DNA of 34,088 bases. It comes from Lachnospiraceae bacterium (lineage in GTDB: Bacteria > Bacillota > Clostridia > Lachnospirales > Lachnospiraceae). A model generated the notes under the pieces. That model made no database searches. It was not told the DNA's origin and worked only from the letters and a program-made list of their open reading frames with translations. The stretch is taken from assembly GCA_021199475.1 (NCBI GenBank), contig JAJQHZ010000085.1, forward strand, positions 1 to 34,088, written 5' to 3'. Within the stretch, counting starts at the first letter, position 1, and every line of letters starts with the position of its first letter. A program made the translations under genes and the position numbers. Positions 1 to 7,596 of this stretch are shown piece after piece.

Positions 1-117
1 TCCGAATTTAGAGCAGCTCGGCAATAAAAAATCATCAACTTCACGGATTCAGGTTATTAAAAATGATTTGAATAAAAAATACCCTCAAAAACACAAAGAA
101 AGAACCGGTGGGTGAGG

Positions 118-146
118 TTGACATTGTCGGGCTTCTGCTGTATAGT
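118..146 (+). promoter_or_regulatory. Sigma-A type promoter of the thiT transcript
   Basis: A perfect -35 hexamer TTGACA (118-123), a 17-bp spacer and a -10 hexamer TATAGT (141-146) lie just upstream of the TPP riboswitch. Transcription should start near 152, so the aptamer and its expression platform are wholly inside the leader. No gene is visible in 1-117; that stretch is AT-rich and looks like ordinary intergenic DNA. Confidence 0.8.
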
Positions 147-196
147 AAGCGGGGCTGTCGGTTGAAGGACCGGTCAGCCGATACAATCTATTATCC

Positions 197-341
197 GCTA
201 GGGGAGCACATCGCTGAGACTGAGTTCCGGCGGGAGGTACTGCATGATGCGACGGCGCGGAGCCGTTATCATAAGGCTGTACTGACTGCGAAGGACTCTG
301 ACCCTTAACACTTGACCCGGGTAATACCGGCGGAAGGAAGC
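197..341 (+). promoter_or_regulatory. TPP (thi-box) riboswitch aptamer
   Basis: Conserved thi-box elements occur in the right order: GGGGAGC (201-207), CTGAGAC (214-220), GACCCTT (300-306), then the 3' signature ACTTGACCCGGGTAATACC (310-328) and GGCGGAAGGAAGC (329-341). The segment between CTGAGA and GACCC is about 80 nt and forms an extended variable P3: GAGTTC (222-227) can pair with GGACTC (293-298), with one G-U. The next gene encodes a thiamine transporter of the ThiT type, which fits known TPP regulation. The P1 helix is weak by eye, so the outer boundaries are approximate. Confidence 0.93.
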
Positions 342-485
342 AAAGACCTGTTACGGACGAAAAGACATTCGCGAAAGCAAGAAATCAGCGCTTGAATAAG
401 CGCCTGTTAGTGAGTAATATGCTCATTTATGTGAAGTTACACGTATGTTGGCAGGTTCGTTCCGACAGGGCCGCATCGATGTGAT

Positions 486-517
486 TCCTCCTTGCGCAGA
501 AAAAGGAGGAGTTTTTT
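486..517 (+). terminator. Riboswitch expression platform: terminator that also hides the thiT ribosome site
   Basis: A perfect 8-bp stem pairs TCCTCCTT (486-493) with AAGGAGGA (503-510) around a 9-nt loop and is followed by G and six T (512-517). The right arm is itself the Shine-Dalgarno sequence of thiT, 8 nt before its ATG at 518. One hairpin can therefore stop transcription and, in any read-through RNA, block translation. The competing antiterminator partner was not identified with confidence. Confidence 0.8.
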
Positions 518-1177
518 ATGTCTATTGTAACTGCTGATGGTGGTCTGACCACTCTTGGATATGCCCTCTGTGCCGTTGCCATTGTTGTGCTGGTGCGGGT
601 GGCGTCGTTTCTTCATGGCAGAACAGATTCGGGGAAAAAGATGTCCACGAAGCAGCTGGTCACCTGTGCGATGGCGATGGCGCTCGCGTTTGTCACCTCA
701 TATGTAAAGGTGTTCCGTCTGCCCTACGGCGGCTCCGTGACCCTGTTCAGCATGCTGTTCATCTGCCTGATCGGCAACTGGTACGGCGTGAAGGTCGGCA
801 TCATGACCGGTCTGGCTTACGGGATTCTGCAGTTCCTGCAGGAGCCATATGTTCTGAGCTTTTTCCAGGTGTGCTGCGATTACGTGCTCGCGTTCGCGGG
901 TCTCGGTCTCGCCGGCGTCTTCCGGAAGTCGAAAAACGGACTGCTCAAGGGCTACATACTGGGAATTCTTGTGCGCGGCGCATTCCACTCGCTAGGCGGT
1001 TATCTGTACTGGATGGATTACATGCCGGAGAATTTTCCGCAGGCGCTCACGGCGCTGTACCCGATTATTTATAATTATTCCTACATCCTGCTGGAGGGTG
1101 TGATCACGATGATCGTCATCTCTCTGCCGCCGGTCGCGAAAGCGCTGCAGATGGTGAAGGAGAATGCAGTGAAATAA
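518..1177 (+). CDS. thiT: Energy-coupling factor thiamine transporter substrate-binding component ThiT
   Basis: This 219-residue hydrophobic protein matches the ThiT S-component family, which binds thiamine in the membrane and works with a shared ECF energizing module (EcfA/A'/T) encoded elsewhere. The ThiT-like stretch GIMTGLAYGILQFLQ is followed by a segment resembling the family's FQVxxDYxLAFAGLGLAG pattern (about residues 90-130). A terminal YNYSYILLEG-type helix is also present. The family is usually near 180-190 residues; here an additional N-terminal hydrophobic segment (about residues 8-32) precedes the conserved core, which begins near KQLVTCAMAMAL. The start is fixed by AAGGAGGA 7 nt upstream. 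The upstream TPP riboswitch independently supports thiamine as substrate. Its last 62 bp overlap nrdG on the opposite strand. Confidence 0.92.
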   Translation: MSIVTADGGLTTLGYALCAVAIVVLVRVASFLHGRTDSGKKMSTKQLVTCAMAMALAFVTSYVKVFRLPYGGSVTLFSMLFICLIGNWYGVKVGIMTGLAYGILQFLQEPYVLSFFQVCCDYVLAFAGLGLAGVFRKSKNGLLKGYILGILVRGAFHSLGGYLYWMDYMPENFPQALTALYPIIYNYSYILLEGVITMIVISLPPVAKALQMVKENAVK

Positions 1178-1643
1178 TCCTCTGGTTCCGGCTGCCGCGG
1201 AACTGCAGCGAGATGTCTTTTTCCGCCTCGATGAACTCGCCGTCGACAAGCACATCGATGGTTGAAAGCATTTCCCGCGTCACATCTGTGAACACGCGGC
1301 CGCCAGGCATCAGGTCAACATCATACAAATATCCGGTGTAGCACCAGATATCCTTGTCAGGATAGTGCTCCCGGATTTTTTTCATGAGAGCAGCGACCAC
1401 AGGCTGGTTCTCCGGCTCGAACGGCTCACCGCCGAGGGCCGTAAAGCCCTGGATATAGTCGGGCGCGAGCGCATCCAGAATTTCTGCTTCGGTCTCGGAG
1501 GTAAATGGCTGACCGTAGCCAAAATCCCACGTCTCCGCATTGAAGCATCCTTTGCAGTGATGCCGACAGCCGGAAACGAAGAGGGATACACGGACGCCCG
1601 GACCGTCGGCAATGTCATATTTTTTTATGTTTCCATAGTTCAT
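1116..1643 (-). CDS. nrdG: Anaerobic ribonucleoside-triphosphate reductase activating protein
   Basis: A 175-residue radical SAM activase that cleaves S-adenosylmethionine with a [4Fe-4S] cluster to place the glycyl radical on NrdD. The cluster ligands form C26-x3-C30-x2-C33 (CRHHCKGC). The family motifs FTALGGEPFEP and DIWCYTGYL follow, and RGSRNQRII lies near the C-terminus. After RNQRII the protein continues for about 18 Ser/Pro/Ala-rich residues encoded opposite the 3' end of thiT, so this tail is probably an overlap-derived extension. The ATG is preceded by a G-rich but weak ribosome site. It lies 204 nt downstream of nrdD in the same direction and is probably co-transcribed with it. Confidence 0.93.
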   Translation of the reverse strand: MNYGNIKKYDIADGPGVRVSLFVSGCRHHCKGCFNAETWDFGYGQPFTSETEAEILDALAPDYIQGFTALGGEPFEPENQPVVAALMKKIREHYPDKDIWCYTGYLYDVDLMPGGRVFTDVTREMLSTIDVLVDGEFIEAEKDISLQFRGSRNQRIISLHSPSPSAALSRPAAER

Positions 1644-1791
1644 GGTGATGCCCCCAACAATTGTGGTATACGGTCAAAACTGCTGTATATATGGCTGGCA
1701 TGGCAGGCTGCTGAGTTTGCCCATACCCAATATAGGTAAATGAACCGCTAACTATCATAATAATTGTCTATAAAGAAAAGCATTGGTGCTG

Positions 1792-1827
1792 CGGACAGGG
1801 GAGAGAAAACGCCTCCTGTCCGTTTTT
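1792..1827 (+). terminator. Rho-independent terminator reading rightward
   Basis: CGGACAGG (1792-1799) pairs perfectly with CCTGTCCG (1815-1822), followed by TTTTT (1823-1827) on the + strand. On the - strand the stem is not followed by a T run. Its direction therefore fits rightward transcripts, the only visible source being thiT, rather than the leftward nrdD-nrdG message in whose intergenic gap it sits. Confidence 0.7.
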
Positions 1828-1847
1828 CAGGCTTGTTTTGTCTGAGA

Positions 1848-4037
1848 TTACAGATGCAGCACGCGGTCTTTGATTTCCTGTGTCCGGCCCTGGTTCCAGA
1901 ACTGGGTGCCGATGTAGCCGCAGGTCCGGCGGGCGACGCTCATCTTGTCCTGGTCGCGGTTGCCGCAGTTCGGACATTCCCAGACGAGCTTGCCGGCGTC
2001 ATCCTCGACGATCTGAATCTCGCCGCTGTAGCCGCAGCAGTCGCAGTAGTCGCTCTTGGTGTTCAGCTCAGCGTACATGATGTTGTCATAGATGAATCTC
2101 ATCACGGAGAGCACGGCCGGAATGTTGTTCTGCATATTCGGCACTTCCACGTAGCTGATGGCGCCGCCCGGGGAGAGCTCCTGGAACGGGGCCTCGAAGC
2201 TCAGCTTGCTGAAGGCGTCGATCTCTTCGGTGACGTGGACGTGGTAGCTGTTGGTGATGTAGTTTTTATCGGTCACGCCCGGGATGATGCCGAAGCGCTT
2301 TTTCAGAAGCTTTGCGAAGCGGTAGGTCGTGGACTCCATCGGGGTGCCGTAGACGGAATAGCTGATGTTCTCGGCAGCCTTCCACTCGGCGCACTTGTCG
2401 TTCAGCCGCTGAATGACGGCCATCGCGAACGGTCTTGCCTCCGGGTCGGTATGGGATTTGCCGAGCATGCGCACGCACATCTCATAGAGTCCCGCATAGC
2501 CGAGGGAGATCGTGGAGTAGCCGTTGTACAGGAGCTTATCGATGGTCTCGCCCTTTTTCAGGCGGGCGAGGGCTCCGTGCTGCCAGAGGATCGGTGCGAC
2601 GTCCGATACGGTGCCGAGCAGACGCTCGTGGCGGCAGCGCAGGGCGCGGTGGCAGAGCTCCAGGCGCTCGTCCAGGATTTTCCAGAACCGGTCCATGTCT
2701 CCCTCGGAGGAGCAGGCCACGTCCACCAGATTGATGGTGACGACACCTTGATTAAACCGGCCATAGAATTTGTAGCTGCCGTCCGGATTCTTCTGGGAAT
2801 CCTCCACCGTCAGGAAGGAGCGACAGCCCATGCAGGTATAGACATTGCCGCGCTTGAGCTTCTTCATCATTTTTGCGGAAATGTAATCCGGCACCATGCG
2901 CTTTGCCGTGCATTCAGCGGCGAGCTCGGTCAGATACCAGTATTTGGAATCCTCGGTGATATTATCCTCGTCCAGGACGTAAATCAGCTTCGGAAACGCG
3001 GGCGTGATCCACGCGCCGCTCTCATTTTTGACGCCCTGCATCCGCTGGCGCATCACTTCCGCGATGATCAGCGCAAGGTCATCGCGAGTGCGGCCCTCCG
3101 GCACCTCGTCCAGGTACATGAACATCGTCACGAACGGTGCCTGACCGTTGCAGGTCATCAGGGTGATGAGCTGATACTGGATGGTCTGGATGCCGCTGGT
3201 GATCTCGTCCTTCAGACGGCTCTCGGTCACCGTGGAAATAATTTGCTCGTCCAGAGGCTCGCCGCAGATCTCGCGCTCCTCGATGACCTTTTTGCGGAGC
3301 TTCTGGCGGCTGATGTCGACGAACGGTGCCAGATGCGCCAGAGAAAAGGACTGGCCGCCGTACTGGTTGCTCGCGACCTGCGCGACGATCTGCGTCGTTA
3401 CGTTGCATGCCGTGAAAAAGCTGTGCGGCTTCTCGATCATCGTCTCGCTGATGACCGTGCCGTTCTGCAGCATGTCCTCCAGATTGATCAGGTCGCAGTT
3501 GTGCTCCCGCTGCGCGTAATAATCCGCGTCATGGAAGTGGATGATGCCCTGCTCGTGAGCCTGTACGATCTCCTCCGGCAGCAGTACACGCATCGTCAGA
3601 TCCTTGCTGACCTCGCCCGCCATGTAGTCGCGCTGGGTCGAATTGATGGTCGGATTCTTATTCGAATTCTCCTGCTTCGCGTTCTCATTGATCTGGTCGA
3701 GAAGCGAGAGGATGCTGTTGTCTGTGGTGTTTGTCTTGCGGGAGATCTCGCGCTTGTAGCGGTAGCGCACATACTTCTGCGCCACCTCGTAGCCGCGCAT
3801 CTCCATAATGCCCGTCTCCACGAGATCCTGAATATCCTCGACATTCAGCGCGTGGGAGGACACCGCCGCCTGCTTTTCAATCGTGTCGGCGACCGCTGTA
3901 ATTTGATAATCATTCAGCTGGTGGATTTTCTCCACGCTGTTATTTGCCTTGCGCACGGCGTTCTCGATCTTTGTTTTATCAAAGAGTACCTCCTCACCGC
4001 TGCGCTTGATGACATTTGCCTTTCGTGCATCGCTCAT
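1848..4037 (-). CDS. nrdD: Anaerobic (class III) ribonucleoside-triphosphate reductase
   Basis: A 729-residue enzyme that makes deoxyribonucleotides without oxygen using a glycyl radical generated by NrdG. An N-terminal ATP-cone (about 5-95, KRSGEEVLFDKTKIENAV) is expected to sense dATP/ATP. The catalytic core includes HSFFTAC (C211) and VAQVASNQYGGQS, CNGQAPFVT, and YTCMGCRSFL. The C-terminus carries a four-cysteine zinc site (CDCC and CPNC) followed by the glycyl radical motif RRTCGY with the radical Gly at about 707. The chosen ATG at 4037 encodes MSDARKANVIKR and follows AAAGGGGAAC; an in-frame ATG 18 codons upstream has no such site and adds a non-family leader. Tandem NrdR-like boxes overlap its promoter. 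Confidence 0.95.
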   Translation of the reverse strand: MSDARKANVIKRSGEEVLFDKTKIENAVRKANNSVEKIHQLNDYQITAVADTIEKQAAVSSHALNVEDIQDLVETGIMEMRGYEVAQKYVRYRYKREISRKTNTTDNSILSLLDQINENAKQENSNKNPTINSTQRDYMAGEVSKDLTMRVLLPEEIVQAHEQGIIHFHDADYYAQREHNCDLINLEDMLQNGTVISETMIEKPHSFFTACNVTTQIVAQVASNQYGGQSFSLAHLAPFVDISRQKLRKKVIEEREICGEPLDEQIISTVTESRLKDEITSGIQTIQYQLITLMTCNGQAPFVTMFMYLDEVPEGRTRDDLALIIAEVMRQRMQGVKNESGAWITPAFPKLIYVLDEDNITEDSKYWYLTELAAECTAKRMVPDYISAKMMKKLKRGNVYTCMGCRSFLTVEDSQKNPDGSYKFYGRFNQGVVTINLVDVACSSEGDMDRFWKILDERLELCHRALRCRHERLLGTVSDVAPILWQHGALARLKKGETIDKLLYNGYSTISLGYAGLYEMCVRMLGKSHTDPEARPFAMAVIQRLNDKCAEWKAAENISYSVYGTPMESTTYRFAKLLKKRFGIIPGVTDKNYITNSYHVHVTEEIDAFSKLSFEAPFQELSPGGAISYVEVPNMQNNIPAVLSVMRFIYDNIMYAELNTKSDYCDCCGYSGEIQIVEDDAGKLVWECPNCGNRDQDKMSVARRTCGYIGTQFWNQGRTQEIKDRVLHL

Positions 4038-4113
4038 GAATCGTTCCCCTTTCCATTTACGGTAAAAATCAGTAAAAAAACAGTGATACATCTACATATC
4101 GTCTGCAAATGTA

Positions 4114-4163
4114 ACACATGATATTGTGCTTTTTCGTATAATCATGTACCAGATATTGCGCAA
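4114..4163 (-). promoter_or_regulatory. nrdD promoter overlapped by tandem NrdR-like boxes
   Basis: Reading leftward, a -35 TTGCGC (4158-4163), a 17-bp spacer and a -10 TATACG (4135-4140) precede nrdD. Two palindrome-like sites resemble the NrdR box ACACWATATATWGTGT: 4114-4129 (13 of 16 matches by eye) and 4146-4161 (about 10 of 16). Their starts are 32 bp apart, the spacing known for cooperative NrdR binding. The upstream box covers the -35 and the other lies just downstream of -10, as expected for repression. The nrdR gene is not in this window. Confidence 0.6.
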
Positions 4164-4327
4164 TTACAATCATACATGGTTTCACAAAAAAGTCAAGACA
4201 GAACCGGAAAGAGAGCATGTAGAAAAACAGGGGCGGGAAACGGGGGTGGTTTTGTTTAAAATGATATTTTTACGACTTGGAACGCAACTAAAATAAAAAG
4301 AGAAAATGCCTGAACTTCGTGTTTCAT

Positions 4328-4368
4328 AAAAAATGCGGTGAATGCTGCCAGCGCTGCATCCACCGCAT
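4328..4368 (-). terminator. Terminator of the secreted transglutaminase-like gene
   Basis: ATGCGGTG (4333-4340) pairs with CACCGCAT (4361-4368), and the stem continues inward with a mismatch (ATGC/GCAT). On the - strand the stem is followed by a run of T (4328-4332). It lies about 60 bp beyond the stop codon at 4432. The + strand side has no T run, so it serves the leftward gene. Confidence 0.75.
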
Positions 4369-4431
4369 AAAAAGCTTTTAAGTTAGGATATATAGAGGGA
4401 TTTGCCGCGCACGTCCGGATGGAAGGGCAGA

Positions 4432-5295
4432 TCACTTCCAGCTCACTTTGCCGTTTTTAACCGTCATGCGGAAGGTGCTGTTGCAGCGCAGCAGGTAAGG
4501 AAAGCTTTTTCGGGTCACGAGAAACAGGCTGACATCCGGGTGCCGGTTCTGAATGCTGCAGTCGATGATCCGCCAGGTGGAGCCGACCTTGACCTCACAC
4601 CAGCCATGCGGGGACAGGGTAGTTCCGCCGTAGGAATTGACGCCGCCGACAGATACCCGGGAGTCATATCCGAGAACCCTTGCGATATAGGCCATCGCAG
4701 AGGCGTACCGATAGCAGTTACCGGTATTGTTTTTAAACATATAGGAAGCGTAGGAAGCCATCTTCGATGCAGTTGGTGTCTCACCGTAAAATCGTGTATA
4801 CGGGTTTTTACACATTGCTTTATAGCAGGCTTTCAGCCGCTGCCTGTTTGACTGCGAACTCTTGGAGTGCTTCACAACGAAACTGACCGCCGCTTTAATC
4901 CTGGAATCCGTCACACGGACACCAGTCTTGTCCACATAATAGTATCCGGCTTTCTTTGAACCAACGATCTTGTTCGTCTGCAGCTTCCCTTTGGCGTTAA
5001 AGTAATAATACTTTCCGGAAATCTTTTTCCAACCGGTGACCTTTTCTCCATCGACGTAGTAGTATTTTACGTCATCGACCGTTTCCCAGCCGGTGTAGGC
5101 TTCTTCTGCAGCGACTGTTTCTGCAGTTTCAGCAGTCTCTGTGGTACTGGCGGCTTCCACAGCCTCCGCGGCCTTTGCGGTTATTCCGGCATCGGCGGCA
5201 GACACACCCGCTATCCAAAGGACAGCTGTTAGCGCGAGCATGAAAAATCGCGCTGAGAAGCTTCTGGTACCATTTTTTTCTTTTCTTGTGTTCAT
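4432..5295 (-). CDS. Secreted transglutaminase-like protein with cell-wall-binding repeats
   Basis: A 287-residue exported protein. Residues about 1-42 form a signal peptide (basic start, hydrophobic core, Ala-rich end), followed by an Ala/Glu/Thr linker. Residues about 68-125 contain choline-binding-type repeats (GWETVDD..YYYVDGEKVTGW, GKYYYFNAKGKLQ, GYYYVDKTG) that usually hold proteins to wall polymers. The C-terminal half is a transglutaminase/protease-like papain-fold domain with a likely triad C194 (NTGNCYRYA), H230 (SPHGWCEV) and D245 (IIDCS). Bacterial members may be peptidases or cross-linkers, so the reaction is uncertain. AGGAGG lies 8 nt before the ATG. It is 198 nt downstream of the lipoprotein gene, may have its own promoter (TATAAT near 5313-5318, weak -35), and ends at a clear terminator. 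Confidence 0.85.
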   Translation of the reverse strand: MNTRKEKNGTRSFSARFFMLALTAVLWIAGVSAADAGITAKAAEAVEAASTTETAETAETVAAEEAYTGWETVDDVKYYYVDGEKVTGWKKISGKYYYFNAKGKLQTNKIVGSKKAGYYYVDKTGVRVTDSRIKAAVSFVVKHSKSSQSNRQRLKACYKAMCKNPYTRFYGETPTASKMASYASYMFKNNTGNCYRYASAMAYIARVLGYDSRVSVGGVNSYGGTTLSPHGWCEVKVGSTWRIIDCSIQNRHPDVSLFLVTRKSFPYLLRCNSTFRMTVKNGKVSWK

Positions 5296-5493
5296 ACGGT
5301 TATCCTCCTTATATTATAGATTTTTTGTAACAGTTCGGAACAGCATCGAAATGAAAAGACAGTCTGTGGCCTGCTGTTCTGAATAGTTACAATTTTTGGA
5401 ATCTCATAGTTCCTTCAAATGCCTAGAACGAACATCCCCATTCGTTCGAACATTCACTTATGTGCGCACGGCCGCGAAAGGAAGTTTTGTCGG

Positions 5494-6081
5494 CTATTCC
5501 GTCTTCGCTGCAATCGTGACCGTTGAGACTGAGTCTCCGGTGATCCCAAATGTGATGGAAGTGTTTCCTTTTTCGTAAACGAGGGATGCCGTCTTTTCCT
5601 CGTCCGGATCCCCGTAAGCTTCCAGAACATCGTCCTTTGAACTTCCGATCGTAATACCCTCATCTGTCTCAATAGTATCGTCACGGAACACAATGGACAG
5701 GACATAATCGATGTCGTCAGACGGATAGGTATTCAGTTTGAAATGGGAATAGGTGTACACCTTATCCAGCCCGTCAAACGCGCAGCTCTCAGACTCAAAA
5801 TAATCATAGTCGTCTCCCAGCGCTTCTAAGATCGATCCGGCCTCCTCCCCCATCCCGATCACGGTGCCTTCATATGTAAATGTGAAACCGTCAGAGCTGT
5901 CCGCTGTGTTCCCTGTGCTCCCCGATGAAGCGGAGGCCTCATTTGCCGAACCGGACGAGGAATCAGACGAGGACGAACCACCGTCTGATCCGCAGGCGGT
6001 AAGCGTCAGGGCCATCACGGCGGCCAGCCCCAGCACGGCCCAGCTGCGCGGCACGTTGTTTCTCACTTTTCTCAACTGCAT
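5494..6081 (-). CDS. Predicted lipoprotein of unknown function
   Basis: A 195-residue protein with a lipoprotein signal peptide: a hydrophobic segment ending in the lipobox LTAC (Cys about 30), so it should be lipid-anchored outside the membrane. A Ser/Gly/Asp/Ala-rich linker (about 31-64) precedes a soluble acidic domain of about 130 residues. Its second half (GITIGSSKDDVLEAYGDPDEE, then VYEKGNTSITFGITGDSV) resembles the small SmpA/BamE-type or related repeat folds where G-x-S-x-x-D-V-x-x-x-Y-G-x-P recurs. No enzyme motif is visible. GGAGGA lies about 8 nt before the ATG. It is the last gene of the leftward dlt-like cluster, so it probably assists that envelope pathway, but this is inference from position. 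Confidence 0.75.
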   Translation of the reverse strand: MQLRKVRNNVPRSWAVLGLAAVMALTLTACGSDGGSSSSDSSSGSANEASASSGSTGNTADSSDGFTFTYEGTVIGMGEEAGSILEALGDDYDYFESESCAFDGLDKVYTYSHFKLNTYPSDDIDYVLSIVFRDDTIETDEGITIGSSKDDVLEAYGDPDEEKTASLVYEKGNTSITFGITGDSVSTVTIAAKTE

Positions 6082-6162
6082 ATTTCATTTCCTCCTTCTA
6101 TTAAAAGCAGTTCCTGCTTTTGCTTCGCTGTCAATAGCTCCTGTTTCCGCTTTGTGATTTAC

Positions 6163-6288
6163 AGTTTCTGTTTTACTGTTAACAGTCTCTGCTTTACAGC
6201 ATGCGGTTTTTGCTTTGCTGTTAGCAGTCTCTGCTTTATGACTTGTAGTTCCTGATTTATAATTTGCGGACTCCGTTTTGCGGCTTGC
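6163..6288. repeat. Six degenerate 21-bp tandem repeats between the SGNH and lipoprotein genes
   Basis: Six contiguous 21-bp units begin at 6163, 6184, 6205, 6226, 6247 and 6268, with a consensus close to AGTCTCTGCTTTacagnttGC. A seventh, 27-bp unit (6136-6162) and a partial unit precede them. Read leftward, the array is open in one frame and gives heptads such as ANSKAKT, ACCKAET, VNSKTET and TSHKAET. That frame has no ATG, and a stop lies just upstream, so no gene is called. The rest of the 304-bp gap (6082-6385) is AT-rich with no other clear element. Confidence 0.8.
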
Positions 6289-6385
6289 ACATTTTCCGGA
6301 AAGCTTTATGGCTCATGATTTATAAAGACTCTTTATTTCATCTCATAATTTATATCAGCTTACAATTTTTAGCCGTTCACATTTT

Positions 6386-7459
6386 TTAATAGCTCACAAT
6401 CTCCCCATATTCTTCCAGCTCCTGATACTGCGCGGCTTCCATCTCCTCATAAAACGAGATTTTTTCTGCATACACCGTACGGTATTCCGCATTTTCGCGA
6501 TAATCCGTCAGATCAAATGTTTCCGAAAGCCATGCCCCGAAATAATCCGAGAGCTTTTCTGCCCCCGACAGATTCAGGTGCAGCCCGGCATCGTAGGGAT
6601 CCGAAGAGTAATCAATTCCCACATCATCTGCCAGATCAATGTAATTAAAATAGTACAGTCCATATTCATCCGCATATTCCGCAATCTGTGCGTCCCATTC
6701 ATCGTACCAGTACGGATAGAGACTTGGAGACTTGACCAGCACCAGTTCGATGCCGTTTTCCTCACAGAGCGTCCGCATCCGGTCCAGATAGCTCATTGCA
6801 GTGCTGCCAAGCGTGTAGTCTGCAAGCACGTCCGGTTCCGGAAAGCTGTCCACTGGCTTTGTGTCCACCCGCATATAGTAGCCGTTGTGTGTGACTTTGT
6901 CCCGTGAAAAGAGATAGCTCACATCCTCACCGCTTAAATCTGACCAGCGGGAATGGTACCGCAGGATTGGAAACAGATAATCGAGAAAATTCTCGTCCTC
7001 CGTCATGGAAGCACGGATCGCGCCGATTTTTGAGGAAGACCACTTCATTCCATCGATCGTCATCCGATTGTACGCCTCACTCTGGGGCTCGTCGTATTTG
7101 AGAGCCAGCACGTTGAATACAACCACCTTCGGTGTCTCATACCGCAGCGTGTCCTCAAGAAGATAATAGGACTGCCATACCAGCTGCTGTGCGGAACCGC
7201 GAATGTAGCTTGTGATTCCATAATTCTCATACAGTGTGATTGGTGAAAAATTCTCATACACCTCACAGTCCCCGACAAAGATTACCTCATGTTCCGTCGT
7301 CTCCTCATAATATTCCGCAATCATAGCGCCTTCCGGAATGTCCGACATATATTTGGGCAGAAACAAAAGCTGCAGCAAAAAAAGGATGACCAGCACGGCT
7401 GTCGCTGTCAGAACCGCGGGAATCAGCCAGCGGGGGAATTTTTTTGCTCTCTCATTCAT
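6386..7459 (-). CDS. Membrane-anchored SGNH-like (DltD/AlgX-type) protein with Cys at the nucleophile position
   Basis: A 357-residue protein with one N-terminal transmembrane segment (about 12-34) and an extracytoplasmic domain. Block I of the SGNH fold appears as FVGDCEVYENF, where the family normally has GDS or GTS, so C65 stands at the usual serine nucleophile position. The C-terminal block is DAGLHLNLSGAEKLS, giving the expected Asp290 and His294. DltD and AlgX/AlgJ relatives act with MBOAT proteins in moving acyl groups onto extracellular polymers, and here it follows an MBOAT gene directly. The ATG has an AGGAG about 10 nt upstream. I infer the DltD-like role in this cluster. The Cys could mean a thioester-type mechanism or loss of activity. 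Confidence 0.75.
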   Translation of the reverse strand: MNERAKKFPRWLIPAVLTATAVLVILFLLQLLFLPKYMSDIPEGAMIAEYYEETTEHEVIFVGDCEVYENFSPITLYENYGITSYIRGSAQQLVWQSYYLLEDTLRYETPKVVVFNVLALKYDEPQSEAYNRMTIDGMKWSSSKIGAIRASMTEDENFLDYLFPILRYHSRWSDLSGEDVSYLFSRDKVTHNGYYMRVDTKPVDSFPEPDVLADYTLGSTAMSYLDRMRTLCEENGIELVLVKSPSLYPYWYDEWDAQIAEYADEYGLYYFNYIDLADDVGIDYSSDPYDAGLHLNLSGAEKLSDYFGAWLSETFDLTDYRENAEYRTVYAEKISFYEEMEAAQYQELEEYGEIVSY

Positions 7460-7596
7460 ACAGGAATGCTCCTATCTTGCTGCTCCGGACAGCAGGCCAC
7501 AGACTGTCTGCTGTGCAGGTTATATGATACCATAGACTTTGACGGATAAATCCGCCCGGTTTCTGCTATCATTTTGCTACTGCTCGGAACGGGTGT

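Noticed and set aside
108-308. 66-codon open frame at the window start
   Set aside because: It overlaps the promoter region and TPP aptamer, whose conserved bases explain the sequence.
1764-4121. 785-codon open frame on the + strand
   Set aside because: It is the antisense shadow of nrdD; its translation is Val/Ala/His/Asp-rich without any family motif.
5425-5447. Inverted repeat GAACGAA/TTCGTTC after the lipoprotein gene
   Set aside because: Short stem without a T run on either strand, so not called a terminator.
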